A DNA stretch of 55,172 nucleotides from assembly GCA_022539475.1 (NCBI GenBank), contig VCMS01000352.1, positions 1-55,172 on the forward strand, written 5' to 3'. This stretch comes from Gracilaria domingensis (Eukaryota > Rhodophyta > Florideophyceae > Gracilariales > Gracilariaceae). Both the position numbers and the translations under genes were made by a program. The stretch's first letter is position 1. The number at the start of each line of letters is the position of its first letter. Of the stretch, positions 44,360 through 55,169 are shown piece after piece. The notes beneath the pieces were generated by a model. The model saw only the letters and a list, made by a program, of their open reading frames with translations. It was not told the DNA's origin and made no database searches.

Positions 44360-45452
44360 GTTACCGCAGTTTTCCTACAATATGAAAACGAATTGTTTCA
44401 TTAATAGTAACTTTTCAACACTATATTTTAAATACTACTCTTATGGAGATAAAACTGGGTCTAGTAGCCCACCTATTTGTTGAATATATTTGCTTTAACA
44501 TCAAAGTAGATAAAAGAGTATCACACAAAAAATACAAATAATGCCAATAATTACCTAGTGGACGTATTTAAGAACGGTTTCCATATGAGAAATCTTTCTC
44601 TTTGCCTAAATTAGTAGATGACTCTGGGTCTAATTTTCGAGAAATATACTGTAGGTTATTGTCTGTGTGTATCACAGCTCTCAAGAACGATCTTTACTGT
44701 TTTGGTAGAAGGAAAGTGCGGCAGTTACCACTGCAAACACCACTGAATTACATATTAATTCAGTTCCACGACCAACTTGAGGGTGCAACATGTCCCTTAG
44801 GAGTGGACGGGTGGGTGAAAATGACAGAGCCTAAACAATTTGTACACCCAAACTGGAAGGTGAAGGACCGACGATCGTCGAAGACAGACTGCTTGCCACC
44901 AAAGCTTTGGCTTGCGTAACAATCAAAGCTACACTTTCGGAAGCATGCGGGAATGAGTGAAAAACCAAAAAAAAATCACTTTGTGGATGCTCTTTTCTTT
45001 TGGTATTAAATATGTAAACCACACTAATAAAATGACAAAGTTTGCTCAGCATTATACGATGACATTCTTTTCTGAAAAGAAATTTTGTTTTCTTGCAGAG
45101 AACAACGATTTTGTAGTTAAAGAGTGTACCTACTGGATAAGAGTAGTAAAATGTATGCAAATGTTGAAGGTTTAGTTATTTTCTATTTTGAAATGAAGTT
45201 TTGAGCTTGAGATATATTACAAAACTGAACACATTTCAATGTTTATATCGTTTTCAAGTTTAGCAAGGATATAACTATACTTTTGCTCAATTGTAACTAA
45301 TCGTAAATTGCAAAATTGTTCTCCAACTTTTCCATCTGGCAAACAATTAACGAAGTCCATAGTAGTATGATGAACAACAAATCTTTCAATATATAAACTT
45401 CTGTGATATACTGTAAAGAAATTCTATCTGTTTCATTTCCCGGAAAACTGTA
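44360..45452. other. AT-rich region with a remnant of a retroelement end
   Basis: 44660-44800 resembles 50757-50895 over about 140 bp (roughly 80-85% by eye), which lies beside the RNase H end of the tyrosine-recombinase element. The rest is AT-rich without a gene; short frames (44831-45160 minus, 44957-45175 plus) are unrecognised. Confidence 0.5.
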
Positions 45453-46287
45453 CTAGCCCATTAGCATTTCATCAGTCATGAATGCGACTTGAATAATATT
45501 TGCTACGGCATAAAGAAAGTCTACATGTTTTTTAAGCGTATGTCGAAAACGTTGCTCCAAAGATGAAAAATGCTTGAACCTGGAGTATAGCTTTTCGTGT
45601 CGAGCGCGAAACATTAAATGTTGCTTTTTCACACTGTCTTGAACATTATCTGGAGTAATGCATTTTTCTTGTTCATATCCGTTATCAGTCACAATCTTTT
45701 CATTTTGCAATAAAACATGGTTGAGCCTGTAATCAAATATTTTGCTGTCTGGATTGTCTCCACAACCAAAAGGTCCATTAATCCATAATATTTCATCTGT
45801 GAATAAACTAAGCCCCACCTCGTATCGCACACCTGCTCCATTGAGTTTATGGGAGAACCATACTTTGAAATGTGTGGGGACAGAAACGATTTTTAAGGTT
45901 CACCTAAAAATGGTTAGAATGCTTATTATACTGGATCACTGAATATATAATACTTACCAAATTCAAAGTAGAAATTGATCGGACAACGGCAAATGACCAT
46001 TTCCTAAATGTCTTTTCGTCAACTCCACAAATAGCTGCATTTGTATGCTCGGTGTTATATAATTTTAGAAACATTAGAGCCCATAAAAGATGCTTAATTT
46101 CCCGTCCATCTGGTAAACTATTCTTTGCTAGCAGCCAAAGATTTAAAACCAAATCCGTTGAAACTCCAAAAATGCTTCGAAATCTTCGTACAGAAGTATT
46201 TGTCACAACTAATACTGAACGTCCCAATAATTGTGAAGCCTCGCGAAGAACTCTCAATTTGATAGCCCTTGAACTAGTACTGGACAT
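45453..46287 (-). pseudogene. Harbinger-like DDE transposase, two exons, degenerate
   Basis: Exon 1 runs from ATG 46287 (MSSTSSRAIKL) to a GTAAGT donor near 45958; the intron ends at TTTTTAG near 45905. Exon 2 carries KVWFSHKLNGAGVRYEVGLS, WINGPFGCGDNPDSKIF, TDNGYE and RARHEKLYSRFKHFSSLEQ to the stop at 45453. This matches the catalytic half of PIF/Harbinger-type enzymes, with the second Asp in TDNGYE and the Glu in RHEKLYSRFK. The first catalytic Asp, expected in a V-D-G-T-D-F block, is replaced by VPTHF, and the phase across the splice needs a one-base shift near 45880. It is therefore inactive as read. Its partner gene is at 47449 on the other strand. Confidence 0.7.
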
Positions 46288-47448
46288 GGTGAAGGTAGCA
46301 TTTGTTCGACCTGGGAGATACTTCAAAGTGATGCAGTGTACCGCATTATTTATGCTGTTCTTTTCATGCCGTATGTTCAGTTTACCATGACGTGCAGTAC
46401 ATTTTTCATCCGTTTGCAAGCCTCGTTGCATTTCGTTTCGGTTTTAAATATCTTTTGTACTCCTTTGGAAGGAGATAGCCTTGCGTTATCCTCATACAGC
46501 ACATGCGTTTTGTGTAAATCAAATTCATTACGTGTTGCAAAAGTACAGTTGTATTTTTTAGGGTTGAGAAGGGTAACGTAATTTTGGTACATTCAAAAGG
46601 ACCTATTGATGTTTTAATTCAAGCAAAAAGACCAAGATCGTGTTTGGTCTTGATCAGTTCGATCAACATGATCATAATGCTCGCGAATGTTCGCGAACAT
46701 TGGCAGATGTTCGCCTAGATGCAGATTGCAGGGAGCCAAAAATCTACAAAAATAAAAGCACATGTGCTTTCTCGACAAATTTAAAACGTTGCGAAACGAA
46801 ATATCTGGTGAATGCTCGCGAACATATTCTGAACATCATAATGCTAAAACGAACATATGGTTTTTACCTTTCCGAATTTTTCCTTGTGGTTCTTAATCAA
46901 AGTCTGTAGACGTTCAAAACAAAATTAATACTATCTCCTCTATGTTACAACAAAGTATCAGCACTTCTATGTTGCTATTTTGGAAGTTAAAATGGACAAA
47001 AAAGCGCGAACATTCAGTTTTTAGCCGAACATAATTAAAACAAATGTTTGAAAACTAGGATATGGTTTGAGGTTTACATGTACATAGCGTAGCATTTGAG
47101 AGAAAAGCTCTTTGTTGTTCTCTATACTAAAGTATATCGCCTTCTTTTGCTTTGAACACCATCGGAGGAAGGGTTATCGATTTTGAAAGCGAAAGATTTT
47201 GGTATCCCCTTTGGTATTACCTTCTCGAAACCGTTATGTCCTCAAGCAGTACTCAAACAAAAGTGAAGAATGTCTCTTTTCCAGATCCTTCGTTTGATAC
47301 AATGGCTTCAGAACTTAACATTCACATGTTATAAATAAGAATATTCCTCTCCTTGACTAACATCAGAACATTCAACTCTTCCACTGTGCTTGTCCGCGTT
47401 ATCGTGTGTTTGTCTTGATATCCTTTTCAAAACCCGAATATTTGCTCC
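46288..47448. promoter_or_regulatory. palindrome-rich region between divergent Harbinger-like genes
   Basis: Contains a perfect 16-bp palindrome (AATGTTCGCGAACATT, 46686-46701), related half-sites near 46706, 46811-46830, 47005 and 47025, and a hairpin AAGACCAA/TTGGTCTT at about 46627-46650. Both genes of the element start outward from this stretch, so it likely carries their promoters and possibly transposase or repressor binding sites. Otherwise AT-rich. Confidence 0.5.
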
Positions 47449-48265
47449 ATGACGCCCAAACGTAAGCGCCTTACTGCCAACTCCAATGCAGTCAAGCTTC
47501 TCAAAATGAAGTTGCAGAGTGGCGAACTCGATGGCACTGAGAAAGCCGAGAAGGTGTGGCGCTCCAAAGCTCTTTTTCAAGAGTATAAGCTTGACACCTT
47601 TCGGGCGCGCTAAAACAGGATCAGAAAAGAATTGGGTCTTTCACTTAGAGGTGAGTCGAATATTTACTATTTGTCTAAATTATTTCATTGACCTAACCGT
47701 GTGTGAAGAGCCTACTGTGCACATTGCTCCTCGAGCAAGTATGGATATGCGACGGGACAATGAGGCTATAGTAGTGAACTCTGATCAATCGGGAGAAGAG
47801 GAAAAATCATACGATGGACTTAACAAATGGATACTTCTTGAACAACTTGACTGGCGCCGGTTCTATTTAATTTCCGAATGGAAAGAACCCGAAACAACAA
47901 CTAAGTGACTAAGCGTAATAGTTGTGATGCCATCAGGACTACAGCGCGGTGATTTTTTTGTTCAGATTGTCGACGATAACAAGTGTCTTCAGATCAAAGT
48001 GAATTGGCCGCGACCAATGATTCATCCCAAAATTCTGCATGCCAAATGGCTGAATCAAAGTGGTGAGAAATATACTGATCATCACCTAGAGCTTACTGGG
48101 TTTGAATCAGCACTGAAGAAATTAAGAGAACATAGCAAGGATCGTGTCCTATCAACAACAAAAATTATTCTCCCTTTTGCTGTTGAGTCCCAGCTTGTTT
48201 CAGAAACCATACGGTTCACATGCGGAACAATTATTTATTACGTTCGACTCAAAGCCTTCAATTAG
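47449..48265 (+). pseudogene. accessory protein of the Harbinger-like element
   Basis: ATG at 47449 opens MTPKRKRLTANSNAVKLLKM, then SGELDGTEKAEKVWRSKALF and FRAR before TAA at 47611 and NRIRKELG, ending at a GTGAGT donor (47650). After a short intron, the frame to 47905 (KSYDGLNKWILLEQLDWRRF) meets TGA at 47906. It continues in the same frame with MPSGLQRGDFFVQIVDDNKC and LQIKVNWPRPMIHPKILHAK, and ends at 48265. The conserved-looking blocks and the divergent partner transposase support a two-component transposon, where the second protein usually binds DNA and carries the transposase to the nucleus. Both internal stops keep frame. Confidence 0.6.
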
Positions 48266-49539
48266 TCTTATGCTTATGGAGGTCAGAACACTGATGAGTT
48301 TGAGTTGGTGGAATAGGGTTATTCTAAGGTAGCTTACGTGCTCTAAACAAAATTTTTTACACATTGTATTTTTAACGCTTACTTCTAGTAATCTGTTATG
48401 TAGAGTACAGGTTTAGGTTCAAGAAGAACAAGAATTGAAATAATGCTTTTTCTTAATTGCAGTCACAAGCAGTTGCTCTAGTTATTTAGTATCGAGTGCG
48501 CACTATATAACAAATGACAATTGGACTTTAAATATACTAATAAAGTTTCTTTTTGTACGAATATACGTGATAGCGAAACCAGTTTGTACGAGATGGGTAT
48601 GACGTATGTGTCTGTTGCAATTAAAATACTTTTAACGCTTGCTTCTCAATAACTTTAATTTAAACAACTGTGCGATCTTTTTGTCACTCACTACAATAAA
48701 AATTTGGCTATGAAGTGCGTTTTGAGAGTCTTATCGAAATTGGATCGTGATATAATGTTTAATACGCTTTTAAGCTAAACATTGAACACAACACGCATTT
48801 GTTTTGCATACCAAACGTATATGTAACTCACAAGCCTTACGCATATTCTCGCAGGTTCCGGCAGCAAGGTGCTCCACCAAGATCAAAAGAGCAGCTCCCC
48901 AATTTCAATAAATTTTCTTCCTGGGAGACGCGGGAAAACAGGAAATTAAGGCTGTTTTAAGCATCAAGAAGTTACAATTTTTGAAGAAAATTTTAAACAT
49001 TAAAGCACCTGCAGCTCATACGCAACGTGTACCTCACAGTTTTTTGGGTGCGAGCAGTAATTTTCGACAATATTTCAGTCTATGTGAAAGTTGTAGGACG
49101 TGTAACATCCCTGGCAGATTTCGTAACTGTGCTACAGCACACTTTGAGTAGAGTTTGTATACTTTAGCAGACTTCTTGTAACCATTGTAGCTCAACAACA
49201 AACGCCTGTAAAACGATATTCCAAATGACTTTTGTAGCTCTTAAAGCACTCTATCTAACCATGTTAAGAACTGCGGTTAAGTACGACAAATAGAGTGGTA
49301 AACAAGGACGCACGCTTTTACTATTCAGCTCAAAAACGCAGGTTTTTTAGATTCAAACCTTTTTCTACTCACAAAAACGTCTTAAAATACAGCGCTAATT
49401 TATTCTGGATTATAAGCCTCTATCATGTGAAGAAACTGGCATATTTTTCCCATGAATATGTTAGCGTCGGGTGCAATAGTGAAGTTATCTTTCGTTGTGG
49501 AGCAAACCCGATTCTAGGGGGTGTTTGACGAAGAAGCTC
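48266..49539. other. AT-rich gene-free region
   Basis: No coding frame of note. A short direct repeat (TTTTTAACGCTTACTTCT near 48369 and CTTTTAACGCTTGCTTCT near 48629) may be part of the transposon end or a local duplication. The right end of the Harbinger-like element should be here but could not be placed. Confidence 0.4.
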
Positions 49540-50510
49540 TTCATATACGAGCGATGCGCCCGTGCACGTGGCACTTGAAGTTATGAGGTGCATCCCCCCC
49601 TGGGAGTCTTCAACCGTTGGTTAATTTAATCTTAATTAGCACCCGTAGAGGGGCGTGCATGGGCCAAGGCTCCTGGCTGGGCGTGGAAACGTGGAGGTGG
49701 ATGGAGAGTGCACAAGTGGGGTATTTTGGGGAATATTTTAGTTTGTATTTATTTTAGCACCCGGACAGTGGGGTTGCGTACATGTACCACCCGTACGGGT
49801 GTGCAATATTGTAATCAGTCAGCCGGCCCTGCACCTGGGGTACTTAGAGGCGCAGGGGCGGCTGAACACCACCTGATGATAAAGCAACCAAGCCTCTCCT
49901 TCGAGAACTGCCACTCGGATCAGAGGGAACTTGAGACTCATCTTGAGTGTGGGCTCTAGGCGCTACTGCCCTTGCCGGTGTACTACTCCGGCCGGAGGGT
50001 CACCTCAAGAGGTATAAGTACGCGTACTCTGCTTGGGACGTCTAAGGAATCTGTATATACAGTGTGGTATTGACGTCTACTATTTCTATTAATTCCTGAT
50101 TGCAGGACAGATCTCCGCCCCAGTATTGGGTTCTTTCGTGCTCTTTTTTCCCGACCTCGGGCCTGTTGCCTGCGTGTGCACGCCCCGCGTCTCCTCTTTG
50201 GAAGTATTTCTTTTCCCTTTTTTTTCTTGGGCTACGCCTCCCCTCGGAGTGTCTGGTTCACCCCTTTTCGGGTATTCCTCGCTTCTACACCGTTCTTGGC
50301 TGGTGATCCTCCTGATATTGGACTTTCTGCATTCACCTCTGTAGGTTTTCCTCAGTACACTACTGGTCTTAGACCCAGGTCCCCGGTGTCAACAGAGGCT
50401 CATTCACCGAGTTACCATCCCCCAGGGAGCAGGACTTCGGACATCTTGTGCGTGTTTCACCCGTCCTGGGTTTGCACCACATTTGTGTCAAAACATGACT
50501 CAACTTGACC
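49540..50510. repeat. GC-rich block, possible solo LTR or retroelement remnant
   Basis: Sharp composition change from the AT-rich flank. Contains a TATA-like GGTATAAGTACGCG near 50011 and Pro/Ser-rich short frames after 50100. No clear TG..CA boundaries, target duplication or partner copy in the window, so this is only a suggestion. Confidence 0.25.
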
Positions 50511-50961
50511 TCTGCAAATGTGCCAGTGCACAGTTGAGATTTCGTTCTTATATTTTACGCGTCAGCAACTTTTTTTGGTGCTCTTGCTGGCAAAACAGTA
50601 AATGTTTAAATTAAATAAACATCTCAAGCATGGCTGATTCCCTGTTGTAGCACTTGTATTTTCGCACGTGCGTAAAAGGTACACATCTTACTTGTACATA
50701 AAGCAACTTTTCTTCCCATTTTTCCCGCATCTCCCTGGTTCCGGAAATTCCATTATTGTTTATGTGTATCACAGCTCTCAAGAGCGATTTTTGCTGTTTT
50801 GGCAGAAGGAAATTGTGGCAGTTAACACTGCAAACACTACTGTATTATTTAGTAATTAAGTTCCACGAGCACCTTGAGAGTGCATCATGTCCCACCCCAA
50901 AACAGCAGCAGCTTGTAGATGCAATGAAGCTATGCTTGTATGACAAGCGTGTTGTAGAGAT

Positions 50962-52389
50962 TCAAACTTTCGAAGGCGGTTTATCACTAATGTTTCGTTT
51001 TGACCCAATATATAGAAATACAACGCGTATGTTAAAGGCAATGCAGAGGGCAGCAAAACGTTTGCATTGCAGTAGCAAGAGAATACAAGAAAATCTCCCT
51101 CTTGACAAAGCTCCAAGAGTCACAAGCGAGTCGGTGAAGAACACTACCCTTGCGTTACAAACGCCTCTCCGAATGAGCCATCCCAGGGCAAGTACTGCAG
51201 TTGCCGCTTCGAGTCCATTGATATGTTCTGAGGATTCCCATTTGTGCGTGATGCATCTTCTCCAGTTCATCTATTCATAAATCAAGACCACTTCTTCGCC
51301 GTGCGTATCTCTGAAAAAATCGAAATTCATACTTTGAAACCTTTGCCCAAGATGCCAGAGACGTATGGCTCTTGATGAAGATACTTAAGATACCATGACT
51401 GTTCCTGCCATTGGAGGAGCATCGGATGTGATCACAAGGTCCGAAACAGGTAATGATAGGTTCGCTCGCCCGAAAGGTAAAATTGTTGCAAGAAGTGACA
51501 TTTCTCGCTTCACTGCGGGATAAAGTTGAAGTGAGTTACCATCTGATGCCTTGCACTTCTCGTGCTTAAAAACTGCACTGAGGCAGGAAATCATTGGCTT
51601 GGTCAGTAAGGAAGGCCATATAAGGTTGCCGATGGTGGACTGCCATGCGTTAAGAGTTGTGCGATTAGAAGAGATGATGCGTGGAATTCGAATGAACAGT
51701 TTCTTCAGCTTTGCTACGTCGGGCCTGATAATGTTCCTGTGTAGGTTCCAGACACATCCTATAAACGGAAGGTCGTTCTTCTCAAATCGTTTGACAGTGC
51801 ATGATTTCGCTTCCTTGATTGGCAGCTTTGCCGCGGTAAAGATAGTTCTCATTATAAGGTGTAGAAGACGAAGTGCTTCCGGAGGCCAGTTGTTTACGAG
51901 AACCGCAATATCGTCAATGATATGCAGAAGCGGCGATTGTTGCCGACTCAAATAGAAAGGATTGCTTTCCTTCGGAAGCGGGGAAAGAATGTGGGCGTTC
52001 TGAGGAGCCCGCAATGATTGACGGAAAATATGAAAGGATTCCTGCAGAAGCCTGGAGGAAAAGCTATGACTTTTAAAAACACTCCACTTAAAGCCCATGG
52101 GAATGGAGGCCTGACATGGGTGCAGAATAACATCTTTCTGGACCGAGACGTTTAGCTTTTCTGAAAGAGAGCCGGCGAGGGCGGGTGGAAGATCTGAAAT
52201 TCGTACAGCGAGGAGAGGGAAAAGCCTAGAAATGGAAGGCGGAACGGTAGTATTGTGGAACATATTGGCCACATCAAAGTAGAAGGCTGAAAGACTGCCT
52301 TCTTCGGAGATAATGGACCCAAAAAGGCTTGGTGCGGGTAGAGAGATATAAGGTGGGTCAGGTAGAAGTGCGTTTGGGTTCTGGGCCAT
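50962..52389 (-). pseudogene. reverse transcriptase and RNase H of the tyrosine-recombinase element
   Basis: One frame. RT palm motifs: AFYFDVANMFHN (motif A, first catalytic Asp), ASIPMGFKWSVFKSH (motif B) and LLHIIDDIAVLVNNW (motif C, Asp-Asp), then a thumb-like stretch ending SDLVITSDAPPMAG, the first RNase H Asp. RNase H continues after two in-frame stops (TAA 51385, TAG 51271) with INGLEAATAVLAL (Glu), VVFFTDSLVTLGALSRGR (Asp) and YIGSKRNISDKPPS (end motif). The RT has a long insertion between motifs A and C. More N-terminal pieces lie at 52421-52702 and 52813-53022 in other frames. Confidence 0.7.
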
Positions 52390-53111
52390 GAGATTAGGCG
52401 ATCATAATCTCTTCAATTTGTCACAGCAAAGAGGGTGAGTTGCAAAAGTTCCACCAGGCGAGAATATCTCGGAGTTTCCTCGGATACGACAGACTAGGCT
52501 GTGTTAATCCTATCCAAGAGCGAAATGTACTCTGAAGGGCTGGCGTGCAGCCGGGGTTTAGGAAGGCTTCTGCCGCAGAGGTCTTCGTTTTCGGAGTCGA
52601 ATAGCGATTCGTATAGTCCCAGTTCAAACTTGGATACTGTTTCTCCATGAAAGAGAGGCTGCAGGTCGCAAGGAAGTCTGGAGATTCAGAGCTCTGCGTC
52701 ACGAATATCTGGGGGTGGTCGAGTAGCAGGGACGGCTATCCTACTCGCCTGAATTTGCTTGAAAACTCCGCGTGAGAAGGCAGTCGATGGATCTTGGAAA
52801 AGAGGTTCGAGCTCATTGCGGAGTGGGTAGGATTATTCCATACTGGAAAAAGGTTGCTCGGGGCCCATTCTGGCAGGTTTGATTGGTGCAGGTCATCACC
52901 CATTGGAGAGATACTGTGGCGAATATTCGCTGCCGCTGTGTTCTGCAGTTTAGATGATTGACGAAAGGAGTAATGTGTTCGTTTGGAGAAAAGAGGTCTG
53001 TGGTACAGATGAAAAAGGGCATCTAGGGCAGAGTTTCATGTACATTAAGCGTGTAACATGGTTTAAAGTGCGGAATTGGGAAAATCCTGGTAGAGTATAT
53101 TCCAGGAGTCA

Positions 53112-54151
53112 CTAGTTTCGTCCTTGGCGGGGTTTTTCCTTCTGTTCTTGGTGGGATGGTTTGTCGTGGCGACCTTGACGCTGAAGGCGGGATTTCGACC
53201 GAGATCCCTGGATGGTCTTGATTGCTGACCATCTCTTCCGGTGGAGGGCCACGTTTCTGGTCAAGGCTTCCGACAAGGGCTCGGCGCGTACTGTCTCTTG
53301 CGGAACGGTCTTTAGAATATGTTTGATTTCTTCCCAGGCGTCTCTGCGATCCGAGTGCTCTCCGGTTGAGATGGCCTCTTCCACATGAAGAATCGCGTGC
53401 AGGCGTCGGAGCGCTACCTCGAGTGATGGGCCCTGTTCGATCGCTTCCTTTGGAGATTCGTGGGTCAGAAGCTCTATGTGAATCATACGGCCTAGAGAAA
53501 TGGCCTCCATTTCTGATGACAGAGGGTCAGCGGTGGCGCTGCGCTTCCAGTGCTTGAAATGGTGCAGCAAGAAGTTGGGGAGATCTGCGCCTCCGGAAAT
53601 TATCAGGGAAAAGGTTATTCGTCCCATGAGCTCCTCCACTTTCAGACTTAGAGAGGATACACCTTTCCCCGGGTACTTCAAAAGAGTGGACTGGTGAGCG
53701 TTGGTCATTCCTATAGAAAATTTCTTTGAGGTGATAGAGTGCCTAATCTTCTTTCGTAGAGGTGTTTCTTCTCCGTCGCTTGAGGAAAAGGAGTCGAGAT
53801 TCTGATTCGCGGTCTCAGCTGCTGCGACTATTGGTGGAGTTGAGGCTAGAGGGAGAAGGCGGGTGGGGTTAGTGTTGTTTCTGGCCACGGAGGATGCCTG
53901 TCGAAAGGCAAGCAGCTGCCAAGAGATAGAAAAGCAGCAGCTTCATCAGCGCGGTTCGCCGAAAAGATTCTGGGTGAGAGGGATTGGTAGATCTCTATAG
54001 CAGAATTAATGAGGTTGATGAGATCGTTCGGCTTTTTCCTAGCCAGCTTCATAATATCCTGCGGTGGCATGGATAATAACTGTTCCATACTTTTAAGGGG
54101 TTCGGTGCTTCCATTAGATCCTTCTAGCTCTCGGAGGCTAGCCATCTGCAA
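53112..54151 (-). pseudogene. gag-like protein of the tyrosine-recombinase element
   Basis: 53888-53112 gives 258 residues: a Pro/Ser N-terminus, basic patch (PLRKKIRHSITSKK), a helical core (VEELMGRITFSLIISGG, LPNFLLHHFKHWKRSA, ALRRLHAILHVEEAI) and a Gln/Arg/Lys-rich basic tail (GRHDKPSHQEQKEKPRQGRN) fit for nucleic-acid binding. 54151-53846, in another frame, continues it upstream (MPPQDIMKLARKKPNDLINL). Assignment as gag rests on position before RT and composition. Confidence 0.5.
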
Positions 54152-54663
54152 TCAGTTGTTCCTTCGTCGGGAAGGGACCGAAAGACGTGCGAAGGTTTGG
54201 TGGTGCTTATTGGGTGATGTAAAGCAAAGAAGCTGTCCTTGCGTGAATTTGGAAAGAAAGAAGAGGTGGCTTTTCGATGACAGGTTTCCAAATAGGGGGA
54301 GAGAACTGTGAGAGGATGGCCCAGCTGGGGATCAAAGTGACGCCGCGACGTGGGGAGGGGGGTCGACATCAGGTGATGGCTGCGGAATGGCTGGTGGCGG
54401 GAGGGAAGGTTGCGGAGAGCTGCGGGCTTGATTACGCCCGGATGGGAAAGTTGGTTGGTTCGACAGGTTCATCATTCTGGGCGGGCGAGAACGATAGAGG
54501 TTGAGGAAAGAAATTCCACGAGTGAACGCCAGAAGCGGCTTTAAATCGGAACCGGAAGGTGGTCTTTTGGTGGCAGGATAAAAGATGAAATTGATATACG
54601 GATGCGTTTCGACCCATTGTGGTTCGAAGGTTTGAGGAGTAGGGGAAGGAGAAAGGGAAGAAT
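54152..54663. other. Pro/Ser-rich stretch between recombinase and gag-like frames
   Basis: Minus frames 54667-54332 and 54743-54432 are open and Pro-rich but not recognised. It may be the gag N-terminus or a linker. Confidence 0.3.
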
Positions 54664-55169
54664 TCAACTCTGCTCTCTAATCTTGTACATGATGGAAGCC
54701 CATGCTTGGCGGATCTGCGTTTGTTGTTCGTCGGATAGCGCAATGTTTAGCAGCCAAGACTTCCAACCATCCAGGTACCCGCGAAGGCAGTTTTGAGATC
54801 TCCATCTTCCGTTTATGGCGATTTGCTGCACGGGAATGCCCAAATGTAGTCTTCGGTAGCTTTTCCGATTCTCGCGGGAGTGCGTTGTGAATTTAGCGCG
54901 TGACAAACCGAAACTTTGAGTGGCTTCCATGATGTCGCGTTGGTACTTTGCATACGTGCTATGTGGAACAAACCGGAGGCTTGCTACTTGTGTGGACTTA
55001 CATTTGGGCAGAAACGTAATGATTTCTTTGTCCAAAATTGGAACAAACTTGCATCCGCCCCTGTTTTCGCTGGAAGTTCTATGGCGTCAGAATGGTTAAT
55101 TCGGCATGCATTCAGGGGCCAGAACCGCGAAATCCTGACATCAAGAGGAGTAAGGCGAAGTCTTTCCAT
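54664..55169 (-). pseudogene. tyrosine recombinase, C-terminal part at the window edge
   Basis: 55035-54664 reads RFVPHSTYAKYQRDIMEA, then TTHSRENRKSYRRLHLGIPV and QQIAINGRWRSQNCLRGYLD. The His-Ser..Arg box followed by LG-P-xx-I--xGRW and a Tyr-bearing end (GYLDGWKSW) are the catalytic-core marks of DIRS-type tyrosine recombinases. The H-xx-R box looks locally frame-shuffled: the alternative frame gives RIGKAT, closer to the usual RRGKAT. 55169-54984 in another frame holds more N-terminal sequence (RISRFWPLNACR). The first catalytic Arg region lies outside or is degraded. Confidence 0.55.

Noticed and set aside
5676..51387. An alternative genetic code to explain in-frame stops
   Set aside because: TAA, TAG and TGA are all affected, while other genes end normally with the same codons, and frameshifts coexist in the same elements.
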